Shown: positions 44,014 through 53,065, numbered from the stretch's first letter. The stretch: DNA of 64,000 nt from Bauldia litoralis (GCF_900104485.1 NZ_FMXQ01000006.1:186001-250000), one strand, 5' to 3'. Translations and numbers: made by a program. Notes: generated by a model not told the origin, from the letters alone.

Positions 44014-45387
44014 TCAACGGCTCCTTTTTCGGGGGGCGAGGCGGGCGCGGATGGTCTTCGCCTCGGCGACGATCGGGGAAACACCCGCGCTGGCCGCCGC
44101 GACGGCGGGGCCGATGTCGAAGGCGGCCTCGGCGACGGGCCGCGCCTTCGCCGGGCTGTCGCCGATGACGATGTCACGAAACGAACGACCGGAGTCGCGC
44201 GCGGCGCTGGCGGCCGTCTCGACGAGGCGGTGGGCGGCCTCGCGTCCGAGCGATGGCGCAAGGGCGGCAGCGACTGCTCCAGCCATCAACATGCCGCCGG
44301 TGATGTCGAGGTTCTTCGCCATGCGGGCCTTGTCGACGGTCAGGCCGGCGGCGAGGCTTCGTGCTTCCCGCAAGGCGCCGGAGGCGAGGCCGAAGAGCTG
44401 CGGCAGGGCGTGCCACTCGGCATGCCACAGGCCGACGGGACGCTGATGCTCCGCCGCCATGGCGTCGAGCAGGGTGACGACCTGACTTTTCGCCGCGGCA
44501 TGGGCGGCAAGGATCACCGTGGCGGAGACCGGGTTGCGCTTGTGCGGCATGGCGGATGACCCGCCGCGCCCGGCGGCGTGGGGCTCGGCGACTTCGCCGA
44601 CTTCGGTGGCGGCGAGACGGGCGACGTCCTCGGCCATCTTGGCCAGGGCGCCGATCAGGGTTGCGATCCAGACGCCGGTTTCGACCATGCGGCCGCGCGT
44701 CACATGCCATGTCGCAACCGGCGCGGCGAGGCCGAGCTCACGAGCAACGCCGGCGATCACCTTGTCCGCCTTGTCGCCGAGGTCGGCCAGCGTTCCGACC
44801 GGGCCGCCGAGCGAGACGGCAAGCGCCCGCTGGCGCAGCGCCGGCAGGCCGCCCGCCACATCGGCGATGCCGGCGAGCCAGATGGCGGCGACATGGCCGA
44901 AAGTGACGGGAGCGGCGTGCTGGCCGTACGTGCGGCCGGCGCAGGGCGTCGTACGATACCGGGTCGCCAACCGCGACAGGTCGGCAAGGATGGCGCGGAG
45001 GTCGGTGGCGATGAGGTCAAGCCCGTCCGACATCTGCAGGACGAGGGCCGTGTCGGCGATGTCCTGGGTGGTGGTGGCGAAATGGAAGTCGGCGCGGAGT
45101 TTCGCCGGCAGCCTGGCCTGCACGGCCTTGACGAATGGGATGACCGGTACGCCGGTGGTCTCCGTCTCGCGGCCGAGGTCCGCGAGGTCGAGATCGTCGG
45201 GCGAGATCCTGTCGATAGCGGGGGCGAGCGCCTTGGCGACGAAGCCATGTTTGGCCTCGATCCGCGCCAGCGCCGCCTCGGTCCGCAGCATTGCCGAGAC
45301 TTTGGCGCGATCGGAAAAGACCGCGCGCATGGCGTCGGTGGCGAAGAGCGGGCCGGTAATGGCCGAGTCGAGGGCTGAGAAGGTCAT
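44014..45387 (-). CDS. pcaB: 3-carboxy-cis,cis-muconate cycloisomerase
   Basis: A 457-residue member of the fumarase/aspartase superfamily. The signature loop is GSSAMPHKRNPVSA (near residue 275), the other active-site regions being FHFATTTQDIADTAL and TYGQHAAPVTFG. It converts 3-carboxymuconate to 4-carboxymuconolactone. The start is the ATG at 45387, overlapping the pobA stop by 4 bases; an upstream frame to 45546 lies inside pobA and was rejected. The C-terminal 90 residues are longer than in most superfamily members but usual for PcaB. Confidence 0.94.
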   Translation of the reverse strand: MTFSALDSAITGPLFATDAMRAVFSDRAKVSAMLRTEAALARIEAKHGFVAKALAPAIDRISPDDLDLADLGRETETTGVPVIPFVKAVQARLPAKLRADFHFATTTQDIADTALVLQMSDGLDLIATDLRAILADLSRLATRYRTTPCAGRTYGQHAAPVTFGHVAAIWLAGIADVAGGLPALRQRALAVSLGGPVGTLADLGDKADKVIAGVARELGLAAPVATWHVTRGRMVETGVWIATLIGALAKMAEDVARLAATEVGEVAEPHAAGRGGSSAMPHKRNPVSATVILAAHAAAKSQVVTLLDAMAAEHQRPVGLWHAEWHALPQLFGLASGALREARSLAAGLTVDKARMAKNLDITGGMLMAGAVAAALAPSLGREAAHRLVETAASAARDSGRSFRDIVIGDSPAKARPVAEAAFDIGPAVAAASAGVSPIVAEAKTIRARLAPRKRSR

Positions 45388-46583
45388 GGCGTCAACCCCG
45401 TTTCGAACGGCAGGCCGACATAGTTCTCGGCGATGGTCCGCATCGCGGCCTCTGAGCCGGTGACATAGTCGAGTTCTGCGCGCTGGCGGCGGCGGTCGAA
45501 GGGCGAATCGTCCGGCGAGAGGTGAAGCATGGTGGTCATCCACCACGAAAAGCGCTGGGCTTTCCAGACCCGGCGGAGCGCACGCGCCGAATAGCCGTCG
45601 AGCCCGGCGGTATCGCCCGTGCGGTAGAAGGCGGCCAGCGCCTCGGTAAGGAAGCGGATATCGGCGACGGCGAGGTTCATGCCCTTGGCGCCCGTCGGGG
45701 GGACGATATGGGCGGCGTCGCCAGCGAGGAACAGGCGGCCATTGCGCATCGGCTCGGCGACGAAACTGCGCATCGGGGTGATGCCCTTGTGGAGGATCGG
45801 GCCAGTTTCGATCGGCGCGGCGCCTTCGACGGCGGTGCGGCGTTGCAGTTCGTCCCAGAACCGCTGGTCCGGCCAGTTGGCGATGTCCTCGTCGGGCGCG
45901 ACCTGGATATAGAGGCGGCTGACGGTTGGCGATCGGAGCGACAGGAGGGCGAAGCCGCGTTCGCTGTGGCAGTAAGCGACTTCCCTGGAAGGCGGCCTCG
46001 AGTCCGCGAGGACGCCGAGCCAGGCGAAGGGATAGACGCGGTCATATCCGGTGAGCGCCGCCTCGGAGATGCTCGGGCGGCAGATGCCGTGGAAGCCGTC
46101 GCAGCCGGCGATGTAGTCGCAGGCGATCGCGTGTTCCGCGCCGTCCTTGCCGTAGCGGATCGTCGGACTTTCGCCGTCGATGCCTTCAATGGCGGTATCG
46201 TCGACATCGAAGACGATGGCGCCGCCGGCTTCGAGCCGGGCATCGATCAGGTCCTTCACTACCTCGTTCTGGCCATAGACCATGATCCGCTTGCCGCCGG
46301 TCAGCGACGGGAAGTCGATGCGATGCGCCTGTCCGTCGAAGCGGATCTCGATGCCATCGTGGAAGAGGCCTTCCGCCATCATTCGCTCGCCGAGGCCGGC
46401 TTCGGCGAGGGTGTCGATGGTGCCTTGCTCCAAAACGCCGGCGCGGACGCGCTCCTCGACATAGTCGCGGCCGCGGTTCTCGACGACGATCGAGTCGATC
46501 CCCTGGCGGGCGAGCAGGTGGGACAGGAGCAAGCCCGACGGGCCCGCTCCGACGATCCCGACCTGTGTCCGCCGGGTGGTCAT
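45384..46583 (-). CDS. pobA: 4-hydroxybenzoate 3-monooxygenase
   Basis: A 399-residue FAD-dependent class A hydroxylase that turns 4-hydroxybenzoate into protocatechuate using NAD(P)H and oxygen. The FAD motif is VGIVGAGPSGLLLSHLLA, the DG motif CDGFHGICRPSI, and the third motif FLAGDAAHIVPPTGAKGMNL, the last being characteristic of PobA. The ATG at 46583 fits the usual N-terminus (few residues before the first strand); one at 46592 would add three. It overlaps pcaB by 4 bases and lies about 100 bases after the aldehyde dehydrogenase, with a palindromic repeat between them. Confidence 0.94.
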   Translation of the reverse strand: MTTRRTQVGIVGAGPSGLLLSHLLARQGIDSIVVENRGRDYVEERVRAGVLEQGTIDTLAEAGLGERMMAEGLFHDGIEIRFDGQAHRIDFPSLTGGKRIMVYGQNEVVKDLIDARLEAGGAIVFDVDDTAIEGIDGESPTIRYGKDGAEHAIACDYIAGCDGFHGICRPSISEAALTGYDRVYPFAWLGVLADSRPPSREVAYCHSERGFALLSLRSPTVSRLYIQVAPDEDIANWPDQRFWDELQRRTAVEGAAPIETGPILHKGITPMRSFVAEPMRNGRLFLAGDAAHIVPPTGAKGMNLAVADIRFLTEALAAFYRTGDTAGLDGYSARALRRVWKAQRFSWWMTTMLHLSPDDSPFDRRRQRAELDYVTGSEAAMRTIAENYVGLPFETGLTP

Positions 46584-46610
46584 GCCGAGCATTCCCGATC
46601 ATCCGAGGCG

Positions 46611-46644
46611 CGCCCAACCGCCCCCTCGAGGGGGAGGTTGGGCG
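46611..46644. repeat. Palindromic repeat, copy A (dehydrogenase-pobA junction)
   Basis: A nearly perfect 34-base palindrome. CGCCCAACC (46611-46619) pairs with GGTTGGGCG (46636-46644), with a single G-A mismatch before the inner palindrome CCCCCTCGAGGGGG (46621-46634). Its right half, GGGGGAGGTTGGGCG, is nearly repeated at 48336-48350 (GGGGGAGTTTGGGCG). It could fold in the mRNA of either strand; no T-run follows. Confidence 0.8.
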
Positions 46645-46683
46645 TGGCGTCAGATGTTCCGGAGCGGGCGAGCATGAGCGATC

Positions 46684-48132
46684 TCAGAACGGGTAGTGCA
46701 TGGGTTCGGTCTGGATGGTGATCCAGCGAAGCTCGGTGAATTCGTCGATTGCCGCCTTGCCGCCGAAGCGGCCGTAGCCGCTCGACTTGGTGCCGCCGAA
46801 GGGCATCTGGGCCTCGTCGTGGACGGTCGGGCCGTTGATATGGCAGATGCCGGATTCGATCCGGCCCGCGACCTTCATGCCGCGCGCGATGTCCCGGGTG
46901 AAGACCGCTGCCGATAGGCCGTATTCCGTGTCGTTGGCAATTCGGACCGCGTCGTCCTCGCCGGCGGCGCGGATGACGCAGACCACCGGGCCGAAGGACT
47001 CCTCCTCGTAGATGCGCATGGCCGGGGTGACGTGGTCGAGGACGGTCGCCGCCATGATCGAGGTGTCGCTTGGGCCGCCTGCGACCACCTTGGCGCCCTT
47101 GCTGGCAGCGTCGTCGATCAGTTCCCTGACCCGGGCGACAGCGCCCGCGTTGATGCAGGAGCCGATGACGACGTGTCCACGCGGGTCGCCAAAAGGAAGG
47201 GCCGAGGCGCGTGCGGCGAATTTCTCGACGAAGGCATCGGCGATGCTGCCGTCGACGACGATCTTCTCGGTCGACATGCAGATTTGGCCGGCATTGGCGA
47301 AGGCGCCGAAGACGGCGGCATTGACCGCCTCGTCGAGATCGGCGTCATCGAGGATGACCAGCGGCGCCTTGCCGCCGAGTTCGAGGAGGACCGGCTTGAG
47401 GTAGCGCGCGCCGGTTTCGGCGATGATCCGCCCGACGCGGGTCGAGCCGGTGAAGTTGATCCGCCGGACCTTGGGATGGGCGATCAGGGTCTCGACGATC
47501 TTGGCCGCGTCCTCTGGTGCGTTGGAGACGAGGTTGATGGCGCCGGCCGGCAGGCCGGCCTCGCGGAAGGATTCGACGATCAGGGCGTGGGTGCGCGGGC
47601 AGTTCTCCGAGGCCTTGAAGACGACGGTGTTGCCGCAGGCGAGCGGCATCGCCACCGAGCGGACGCCGAGGATGATCGGCGCGTTCCAGGGCGCCATCGA
47701 CAGGACGACGCCGGCTGGCTGGCGAATCGCCATGGCGACCGAACCCGGTCGGTTGGCGGGAATGACGTCGCCGGAGACCTGGGTCGTCATAGACGCGGCT
47801 TCGCGGATCATGTCGGCGGCGAGGCCGACGTTGAATTGCGCCCAATGGGCCGGGCTGCCGGTCTCGGTGACGACGGCGGCGGCGAATTCCTCCATCTTCG
47901 ATTCGAGGATGTCGGCGGCCTTGAGCAGCAGCTTGCGGCGCTGGCCGGGCGGGGTCTGCGACCACTCCGGGAAGGCCGCCGCGCCCGCGTCGGCGGCCTT
48001 CTGGGCGTCGGAAATCGATGCGGCGGCGGACCGGGTGGCGACCTCGCCGGTGACCGGATCGAGCCGGTCGAATGTCCGGGAGTCGCTGGCGGCGAGATCG
48101 CGGTCGGCGATGATCAGCTTGGTATGGAACAT
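46684..48132 (-). other. Aldehyde dehydrogenase module (vanillin/4-hydroxybenzaldehyde dehydrogenase-like) with possible own start
   Basis: The last 482 codons match a stand-alone ALDH of normal length, closest in pattern to vanillin or salicylaldehyde dehydrogenases. They include MAPWNAPIILGVRSVAMPLA, GSTRVGR, the catalytic glutamate in LELGGKAPLVI, the nucleophile in FANAGQICMST and the C-terminal PFGGTKSSGYGRFGG. An ATG at 48130-48132 has GGAG 9 bases upstream and begins at the typical ALDH N-terminus (FHTKLIIADRD), so internal initiation is plausible. Its acid product would be the substrate of the next gene, pobA. Confidence 0.8.
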
Positions 48133-49116
48133 GGGGGGAGTCTCCGATTCGCGAGCGGGCGCCTTGGGCGCCGGCAGAGCATTCTCGTTTGCCATGAAAC
48201 GCGACTCAAAATCCTCTCCTTTAGGGGAGGTCGAAATCGCCGAGCGATTGCGGGAGGGGGGCGCTTCCTCGTCGATGGTCTTCCCCCCTCCCGACATCAG
48301 CTTCGTGCCGTTCGCTGATTTCGACCTCCCCACAAGGGGGAGTTTGGGCGCCGTGCCTTCTGCAATCGGCTTGTCCTCATCAGCGTGGACCGGCAGCCTG
48401 GCGTGGCCGGCGACGCCGAGATAGGCCTCGCGAACCGCCGGGTCGGCGGCGAGGCGGCTGGCTTCGCCATGGCCGACGATTCGGCCGGTCTCGATCAGGT
48501 AGCCGCGGTCGGCGATGGCGAGGCTTTCGCGGGCGTTCTGCTCGACCAGCAGGACGCCGACACCGGTTTCGCGAATATGGGCGAGCGCCTGGAACAGCTC
48601 GTGGGTCAGCATCGGCGACAGGCCGAGCGACGGCTCGTCGAGGAGCAGGATCTCCGGCGACGACATCATCGCCCGACCGATGGCAACCATCTGCTGCTCG
48701 CCGCCGCTCATGGTGTGGACGTGCTGGCGCATCCGCTCCCTGAGTCTCGGAAAGAGCTTGAGGACAGTGGCGAGGTTTTTCGCTTCCCCGGCGCGGGCGC
48801 GCTGGGGATGGGCGCCGAGCATCAGGTTTTCGTGGACGGTGAGGTCGGCGAAGATGCCGCGGCCTTCGGGGACGAGCGCGATGCCGGCCTCGACGATCCG
48901 GTGAGGCTCGATCGTCGTAAGCTGACGGCCCCCGAGGGTGACGGTGCCGCCGGGCAGGGGGCGGACGATGCCGGCGATGACCTTGAGCAACGTCGACTTG
49001 CCGGCGCCGTTGGCGCCGAGGATCACGACGATCTCGCTTCCATCGACGAACAGGTCGACGCCGGTCAGGGCGGTGTGCTTGCCGTAGGCGGCGCCGATGC
49101 CGGTGAGCTCAAGCAT
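46684..49116 (-). CDS. LivF-type ABC ATPase continuous with an aldehyde dehydrogenase (fused reading frame)
   Basis: An 810-codon frame without any stop. Residues 1-235 are a complete LivF ATPase: Walker A GANGAGKST, signature MSGGEQQ, Walker B LLLDEPSLGLSP, ending at AVREAYLG as in LivF. Residues about 250-328 are low-complexity text, in large part the translation of a palindromic repeat (copy B). Residues 329-810 are a full-length aldehyde dehydrogenase. I think the repeat removed the livF stop. Either one long fusion is made or the dehydrogenase is started internally at 48132. The start at 49116 overlaps the LivM-LivG stop. LivF energises the importer; the enzyme would oxidise an aromatic aldehyde to the acid used by PobA. 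Confidence 0.8.
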   Translation of the reverse strand: MLELTGIGAAYGKHTALTGVDLFVDGSEIVVILGANGAGKSTLLKVIAGIVRPLPGGTVTLGGRQLTTIEPHRIVEAGIALVPEGRGIFADLTVHENLMLGAHPQRARAGEAKNLATVLKLFPRLRERMRQHVHTMSGGEQQMVAIGRAMMSSPEILLLDEPSLGLSPMLTHELFQALAHIRETGVGVLLVEQNARESLAIADRGYLIETGRIVGHGEASRLAADPAVREAYLGVAGHARLPVHADEDKPIAEGTAPKLPLVGRSKSANGTKLMSGGGKTIDEEAPPSRNRSAISTSPKGEDFESRFMANENALPAPKAPARESETPPMFHTKLIIADRDLAASDSRTFDRLDPVTGEVATRSAAASISDAQKAADAGAAAFPEWSQTPPGQRRKLLLKAADILESKMEEFAAAVVTETGSPAHWAQFNVGLAADMIREAASMTTQVSGDVIPANRPGSVAMAIRQPAGVVLSMAPWNAPIILGVRSVAMPLACGNTVVFKASENCPRTHALIVESFREAGLPAGAINLVSNAPEDAAKIVETLIAHPKVRRINFTGSTRVGRIIAETGARYLKPVLLELGGKAPLVILDDADLDEAVNAAVFGAFANAGQICMSTEKIVVDGSIADAFVEKFAARASALPFGDPRGHVVIGSCINAGAVARVRELIDDAASKGAKVVAGGPSDTSIMAATVLDHVTPAMRIYEEESFGPVVCVIRAAGEDDAVRIANDTEYGLSAAVFTRDIARGMKVAGRIESGICHINGPTVHDEAQMPFGGTKSSGYGRFGGKAAIDEFTELRWITIQTEPMHYPF
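48213..48350. repeat. Palindromic repeat, copy B (inside the LivF-dehydrogenase frame)
   Basis: A nested inverted repeat of about 138 bases. The outer arms GGGGAGGTCGAAATC (48224-48238) and GATTTCGACCTCCCC (48317-48331) are perfect complements. Inner arms CGGGAGGGGGG (48251-48261) and CCCCCCTCCCG (48283-48293) are also perfect. Each end carries a small hairpin (CCTCTCC-TTTA-GGGGAGG and CCTCCCC-ACAA-GGGGGAG). It lies wholly within the open frame joining two protein modules. Confidence 0.85.
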
Positions 49117-50791
49117 CGGCGCCTCCGAGATAGGCGGCTATGACGTCAGGCTCGGCCAGTACGGCCGAGGGCGGTCCGTCGGCGATCCTGGCGCCGGCAT
49201 TCATCACCACGCAGCGGTCGCAGAGGGTGCGGATGGCGTCCATGACATGCTCGACCATGACGATCGTCAGTCCTTCGTCGCGCAGCGACTGGATGAGTTC
49301 GATGCCGATGACGAGTTCGCTCGGATTGAGGCCGGCCAGCCATTCGTCGAGGAGAAGGAGTTCCGGGTCGAGGGCCAGTGCCCGGGCGAGTTCCAGTCGC
49401 TTCTGGTCGATATAGGTCAGGTCGCCTGCCGGAACATCGGCACGCTCGGCAAGGCCGACCCGGTCGAGCAGTTCGCGGCCGCGGCGCCGCGCCGCGTCGC
49501 CCCACAGCGGCTGCGGGCGGAAGGCCAGTCCGGCGACGATGTTTTCGAGGCAGGAGAGGTGTTCGAGGACGCGGACGATCTGGAAGGTGCGGGCGACGCC
49601 AAGGCGGGCGATGCGATTGGCGGGCAGGCCGGTGATGGGGCGGCCCTTGAACAGGATGTCGCCGGAGTCGGGCTTGAGCGCGCCGGAGATCAGGTTGAGC
49701 GCGGTCGTCTTGCCGGAGCCGTTGGGACCGATCAGGCCGACGATCTCTCCGGGCGCCGCCCGGAGGTCGAGATCGTCAACCGCCACGAGACCGCCGAAGG
49801 CTTTGCGCAGACCAACCAGTTCGAGCGTCGCCGATCCGGGGGCCGCGCTGTCCCGAGTTGCAACCACCGGCAGGCGGATCGAACCGGCGCGCCAGCGGTC
49901 GTAGAGGCCGGCGACACCGCCGGGCAGGAAGTAGACGATGACGATGAACACGACGCCGAGGACGATGGCGAAGTGGTTGGGGAAGTTGGCGTTGATGACC
50001 TCGAAGAGGAGGACCAGGGGGATGACCCCGAGCAGCGGGCCGTAGAGTTTCCCGGCGCCGCCGAGCAAGGCCATGATGACGACCTGGAAGGAGATCATCG
50101 GGTTGAAGGCGATTGCCGAGTCGATATAGGTCCAGCGCGGCGCCATGACCGCGCCGGCGACGCTCATGAAGGCGGCGCTGACGGCGAAGAGGATGAGCTT
50201 GGCGCGGGTGGTGTCGATGGCGACATGGCGGGCGACGGTTTCGTCGTCGCCGATCACCCGCATGGCAAGGCCGAGGCGCGACCGGCCTATCAGCCAGCCG
50301 ACGACGAAGACAAGGACGGCGAGGGCAAGAAGCTGCCAGTAGATCTGCTCCTGGCCGATGTCGAGAAAGATGTAGCGGCCAACGGTTTTGGTGATCTTGA
50401 CCTCGTACCAGGTGACGATCTGGCGGATCAGTTCGGCGAGGCCGAAGGTGAAGATGACAAAGAACACGCCGCGGAGGCGCAGGGTCGCCAGTCCGACGAC
50501 GAGGGCGACCGCGACACCGACGGCCGCGGCAACGACGATCACGGCGGCGACCGGGATTGCTTCGGACAGGACAGCCATGGTGTAGGCGCCGATGCCGAAG
50601 AAGGCGGCGGTGGCCAGCGAGATGTAGCGGGTCGGGCCGGAAAACAGCGCCCATGCCGTGGCCAGCACGACATAGTTCAGCATGCTGATGCCAAGGGCGA
50701 GATAGTAGCCATTGGCGTAGATCGGGACGACGGCCAGTCCCACGACCGCCAGGATCAACAGCGGCCCGAGCCACAGGCGTCCCGCGGTCAC
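49109..50791 (-). CDS. Fused LivM-LivG branched-chain amino-acid-type ABC permease/ATPase
   Basis: A 560-residue fusion. Residues about 1-310 are a LivM permease (IYANGYYLALGISMLNYVVL, RLRGVFFVIFTFGLAELIRQ, MRVIGDDETVARHVAIDTTR). Residues about 320-560 are a LivG ATPase: Walker A GPNGSGKTT, LDEWLAGLNP in the Walker B region, and the end IAAYLGGADA. Walker B has LLLLDEWLAGL, with Trp where Pro is usual. The GTG start overlaps the livH stop (GTGA). Together with LivH and LivF it forms the importer whose binding protein is at 51848. Such LivM-LivG fusions occur elsewhere in alphaproteobacteria. Confidence 0.9.
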   Translation of the reverse strand: MTAGRLWLGPLLILAVVGLAVVPIYANGYYLALGISMLNYVVLATAWALFSGPTRYISLATAAFFGIGAYTMAVLSEAIPVAAVIVVAAAVGVAVALVVGLATLRLRGVFFVIFTFGLAELIRQIVTWYEVKITKTVGRYIFLDIGQEQIYWQLLALAVLVFVVGWLIGRSRLGLAMRVIGDDETVARHVAIDTTRAKLILFAVSAAFMSVAGAVMAPRWTYIDSAIAFNPMISFQVVIMALLGGAGKLYGPLLGVIPLVLLFEVINANFPNHFAIVLGVVFIVIVYFLPGGVAGLYDRWRAGSIRLPVVATRDSAAPGSATLELVGLRKAFGGLVAVDDLDLRAAPGEIVGLIGPNGSGKTTALNLISGALKPDSGDILFKGRPITGLPANRIARLGVARTFQIVRVLEHLSCLENIVAGLAFRPQPLWGDAARRRGRELLDRVGLAERADVPAGDLTYIDQKRLELARALALDPELLLLDEWLAGLNPSELVIGIELIQSLRDEGLTIVMVEHVMDAIRTLCDRCVVMNAGARIADGPPSAVLAEPDVIAAYLGGADA

Positions 50792-51663
50792 GACGACGGC
50801 CTCCCGAACAGGCCGGTCGGGCGGACCAGCAGGACGGCGAGGAAGATCGCGAAGTTGACGGCGAGCGTCAGGCCGGGATCGATGAGGCGGGCGGTGGCGA
50901 CCTCGGCGAGGCCGAGGAGGAGGCCGGCGACCAGCGTGCCGAGCAGGCTGCCGACGCCGCCCATGATGACAACGATCAGCGCCTTCATGGTGAAGAGCAC
51001 GCCGCCGGAGGCGCTGAAGGTGAGGAACATCGAGATCAGCACGCCTGCCGCCGCGCACAGCGCGCCTCCCAGCGCGAAGGCCAGCGCCGACATGCGCGGA
51101 ACGTCGATGCCGACCAGTCGTGCCGAGCGCGGGTCGACGGCGACGGCGCGCATCGCCGTGCCGGCGCGGGTGCGGGTCAGCACCAGGTAGAGGCCAAGCC
51201 CGATGACGATGGCGAAGGCGAACGCGATCAGCCGGTTGGCGGAGACGGTCGTGCCGATGACGTCGATCGGGACCAGAAGGTAGGAATAGCTGTAGAGCTG
51301 GCCGCCAAACAGTGACAGCATCACGCCCTGCATGACGAAGAGCAGGCCGAAGGTGAAGAGGATGGAATCGCCCTCCAGCACCTCGCGCGACCTGGCGCGC
51401 CTGACCAGCGGCATCAGCAGCAGGTGGTAGATCAGCCAGTTGGCGAGGAAGGCGAGGGGGACGATGACGACCAGCCCGGCGAGCGGGCTGATCGCATTGG
51501 CAGTGAACAGCCACCAGGCGCCGAAGGCGGCGGCGACGATGAATTCGCCATAAGCGAGGTTCATAATCCGGGCGACGCCATATTGCAGAGTCAGCCCGAG
51601 CGCGACCGTTGCGTAGAGGCCGCCGAGGATCAGCCCGGCAACGATGATGTCGACGACGATCAT
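50788..51663 (-). CDS. livH: LivH-type ABC permease
   Basis: A 291-residue permease with about eight hydrophobic segments. Markers are IIVAGLILGGLYATVALGLT, the MNLAYGEFIVAAAFGAW segment (MNLAHGE in most relatives), AVAVDPRSARLVGIDVPRMS in the coupling region, and VIMGGVGSLLGTLVAG near the end. It overlaps the LivM-LivG gene by 4 bases. Together with its position before pob/pca genes, the likely cargo is an aromatic acid or aldehyde rather than leucine; this is inference from context. Confidence 0.92.
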   Translation of the reverse strand: MIVVDIIVAGLILGGLYATVALGLTLQYGVARIMNLAYGEFIVAAAFGAWWLFTANAISPLAGLVVIVPLAFLANWLIYHLLLMPLVRRARSREVLEGDSILFTFGLLFVMQGVMLSLFGGQLYSYSYLLVPIDVIGTTVSANRLIAFAFAIVIGLGLYLVLTRTRAGTAMRAVAVDPRSARLVGIDVPRMSALAFALGGALCAAAGVLISMFLTFSASGGVLFTMKALIVVIMGGVGSLLGTLVAGLLLGLAEVATARLIDPGLTLAVNFAIFLAVLLVRPTGLFGRPSS

Positions 51664-51703
51664 AGGCGGGGGGCCTCTCGCCCGTGGTGGGGCAGTGTTG
51701 GCT

Positions 51704-51787
51704 CAGTCCCCCCCTCCCGGACTACCGAATCCGATCTGCGCATGACAGATCGGGGACGTCGGACCTCCCCCGCTGGGGGGGAGGTGG
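51704..51787. repeat. Palindromic repeat, copy C (binding-protein-livH junction)
   Basis: The core has two hairpins: CCGATCTG (51731-51738) with CAGATCGG (51746-51753), and ACCTCCCCC (51763-51771) with GGGGGAGGT (51777-51785). The preceding CCCCCCCTCCCGG and the order of segments align with the right half of copy B. It lies in the 184-base gap after the binding-protein gene and may adjust the amount of binding-protein mRNA relative to the permease mRNA. Confidence 0.75.
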
Positions 51788-51847
51788 ATCGACGAATCCT
51801 GGGCGAGGCGGTCTCGCTCACGCAAGTCACGATAGAATCCGGTTCAG

Positions 51848-53065
51848 CTACTTGTCGGCCGGCTTCCAGGCGGGTTTCGGGGCGACCGGCTTGACGGCGC
51901 CCTTCATGCTCGCCGGGGCGAGGCCGTGGAAATCGCCATCCTGCCACTGGCCGGCCCACCAGACATTGGCGTTGACGTTGCGGTCGAGCTTGATCTCGCC
52001 GGCCACCGTGTCGAAGGTCCCGGTCTGGATCTCCTTGATGATTGCCTCGCGGTCGATCTTGCCGACCCGCTCGATCGCCTGCTGGAGGACCTCAAGGCTG
52101 GCATAGGTGATCGGGCTCGCCCAGCGGTCGGGCTCCTGGCCGGTCACGGCGACGTGGCGCTGGCGATAGTCCTGGAACTTCGGATCGTCGATATCGACGC
52201 CGCCGATGCCGATCACCCCATCGACATTGTCGTGGAAGAGGTTGTCCTTGTAGATCGGGAAGGCGGTGCCGACGGCCGTGTAGAAGACGGCCGGATTATA
52301 GGCGCCGGCGATCGCGGCGCCGGTCAGGCCAAAGGTGTCCGGCGGATAGCTGAAGGCGACGAAAGTGTCGGCGCCGCTGTCCCTCGCGGCGTTGATGATC
52401 TGCGAGAAATCCTGCGTGGTGATCGGATAGGTCTCGTCGAGGGCGAGGTCGAAGCCGGCCGCCTCGAGAGCTGGACGGCTGGCGGCCGCCAACTCGATGC
52501 CGAAGGCGTCGGCGACGCTGACCATGGCGACCTTGTCGTTGATCTTGCCCTCGCCCTTCAGCGTGGTGAGGACTTCGGCGAGCGAGTTCGCGCCCATCGT
52601 TGAGGTGCCGAGCATCCAGAAGGAGTTCGGCCAGCGCTCGCCCATCTCGTAGGCGCGGTCGGTGGCCGCAGTCGCCGCCATCTGCGGGTAGCCGTATTTG
52701 TTGAAGGTCGGGCCGACGGCCAGGTTCATGCCGGTGCCCCAGGGCGTCAGCAGGATGTCGACCTCGTCCTGGTTGACGAGGCGCTCGACGGCGCGGACCA
52801 GTTCTTCGGTGTTCGACTGGTCATCGTACTCGATCACCTCGATCGGGACGACCGCGTCGCCGAGCTTGATGCCGCCGGCTTCGTTGATGTCGTGAATCCA
52901 GAGTTGGTAGTTCGGGATCGTGGTGATCCCGGCGCCCGGTGCATTGGGGCCGGTCTTGGAGACCGCATATCCGATCTTGATCTTGTCCTGCGCGGCGGCG
53001 GCGCCACCGAGCAGCATTGCCGCGGCTGTCGCGGCGGCAAGGGTAGATGTCAGCGTCTTCATCAT
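51848..53065 (-). CDS. Liv/aromatic-acid-type ABC substrate-binding protein
   Basis: A 405-residue exported type I periplasmic-binding protein. The signal peptide is MMKTLTSTLAAATAAAMLL with cleavage near AAAAQDK. The mature text KIKIGYAVSKTGPNAPGAGI, EYDDQSNTEELVRAVERLV, then LLTPWGTGMNLAVGPTFNKY is typical of the hydrophobic-amino-acid/aromatic-compound receptor family. GGAGG lies 7 bases before the first ATG at 53065. It is the promoter-proximal gene of the 14-kb aromatic operon and divergent from the IclR regulator. The ligand is probably an aromatic acid or aldehyde feeding PobA. Confidence 0.9.
   Translation of the reverse strand: MMKTLTSTLAAATAAAMLLGGAAAAQDKIKIGYAVSKTGPNAPGAGITTIPNYQLWIHDINEAGGIKLGDAVVPIEVIEYDDQSNTEELVRAVERLVNQDEVDILLTPWGTGMNLAVGPTFNKYGYPQMAATAATDRAYEMGERWPNSFWMLGTSTMGANSLAEVLTTLKGEGKINDKVAMVSVADAFGIELAAASRPALEAAGFDLALDETYPITTQDFSQIINAARDSGADTFVAFSYPPDTFGLTGAAIAGAYNPAVFYTAVGTAFPIYKDNLFHDNVDGVIGIGGVDIDDPKFQDYRQRHVAVTGQEPDRWASPITYASLEVLQQAIERVGKIDREAIIKEIQTGTFDTVAGEIKLDRNVNANVWWAGQWQDGDFHGLAPASMKGAVKPVAPKPAWKPADK

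Noticed and set aside
48213-48350. CRISPR-like or phage attachment repeat
   Set aside because: It is a single nested inverted repeat, not an array of spaced direct repeats, and no integrase or cas gene is near.
49097-51190. A 697-codon plus-strand frame opposite the liv genes
   Set aside because: Antisense shadow of LivM-LivG and LivH, both with full motifs on the minus strand.
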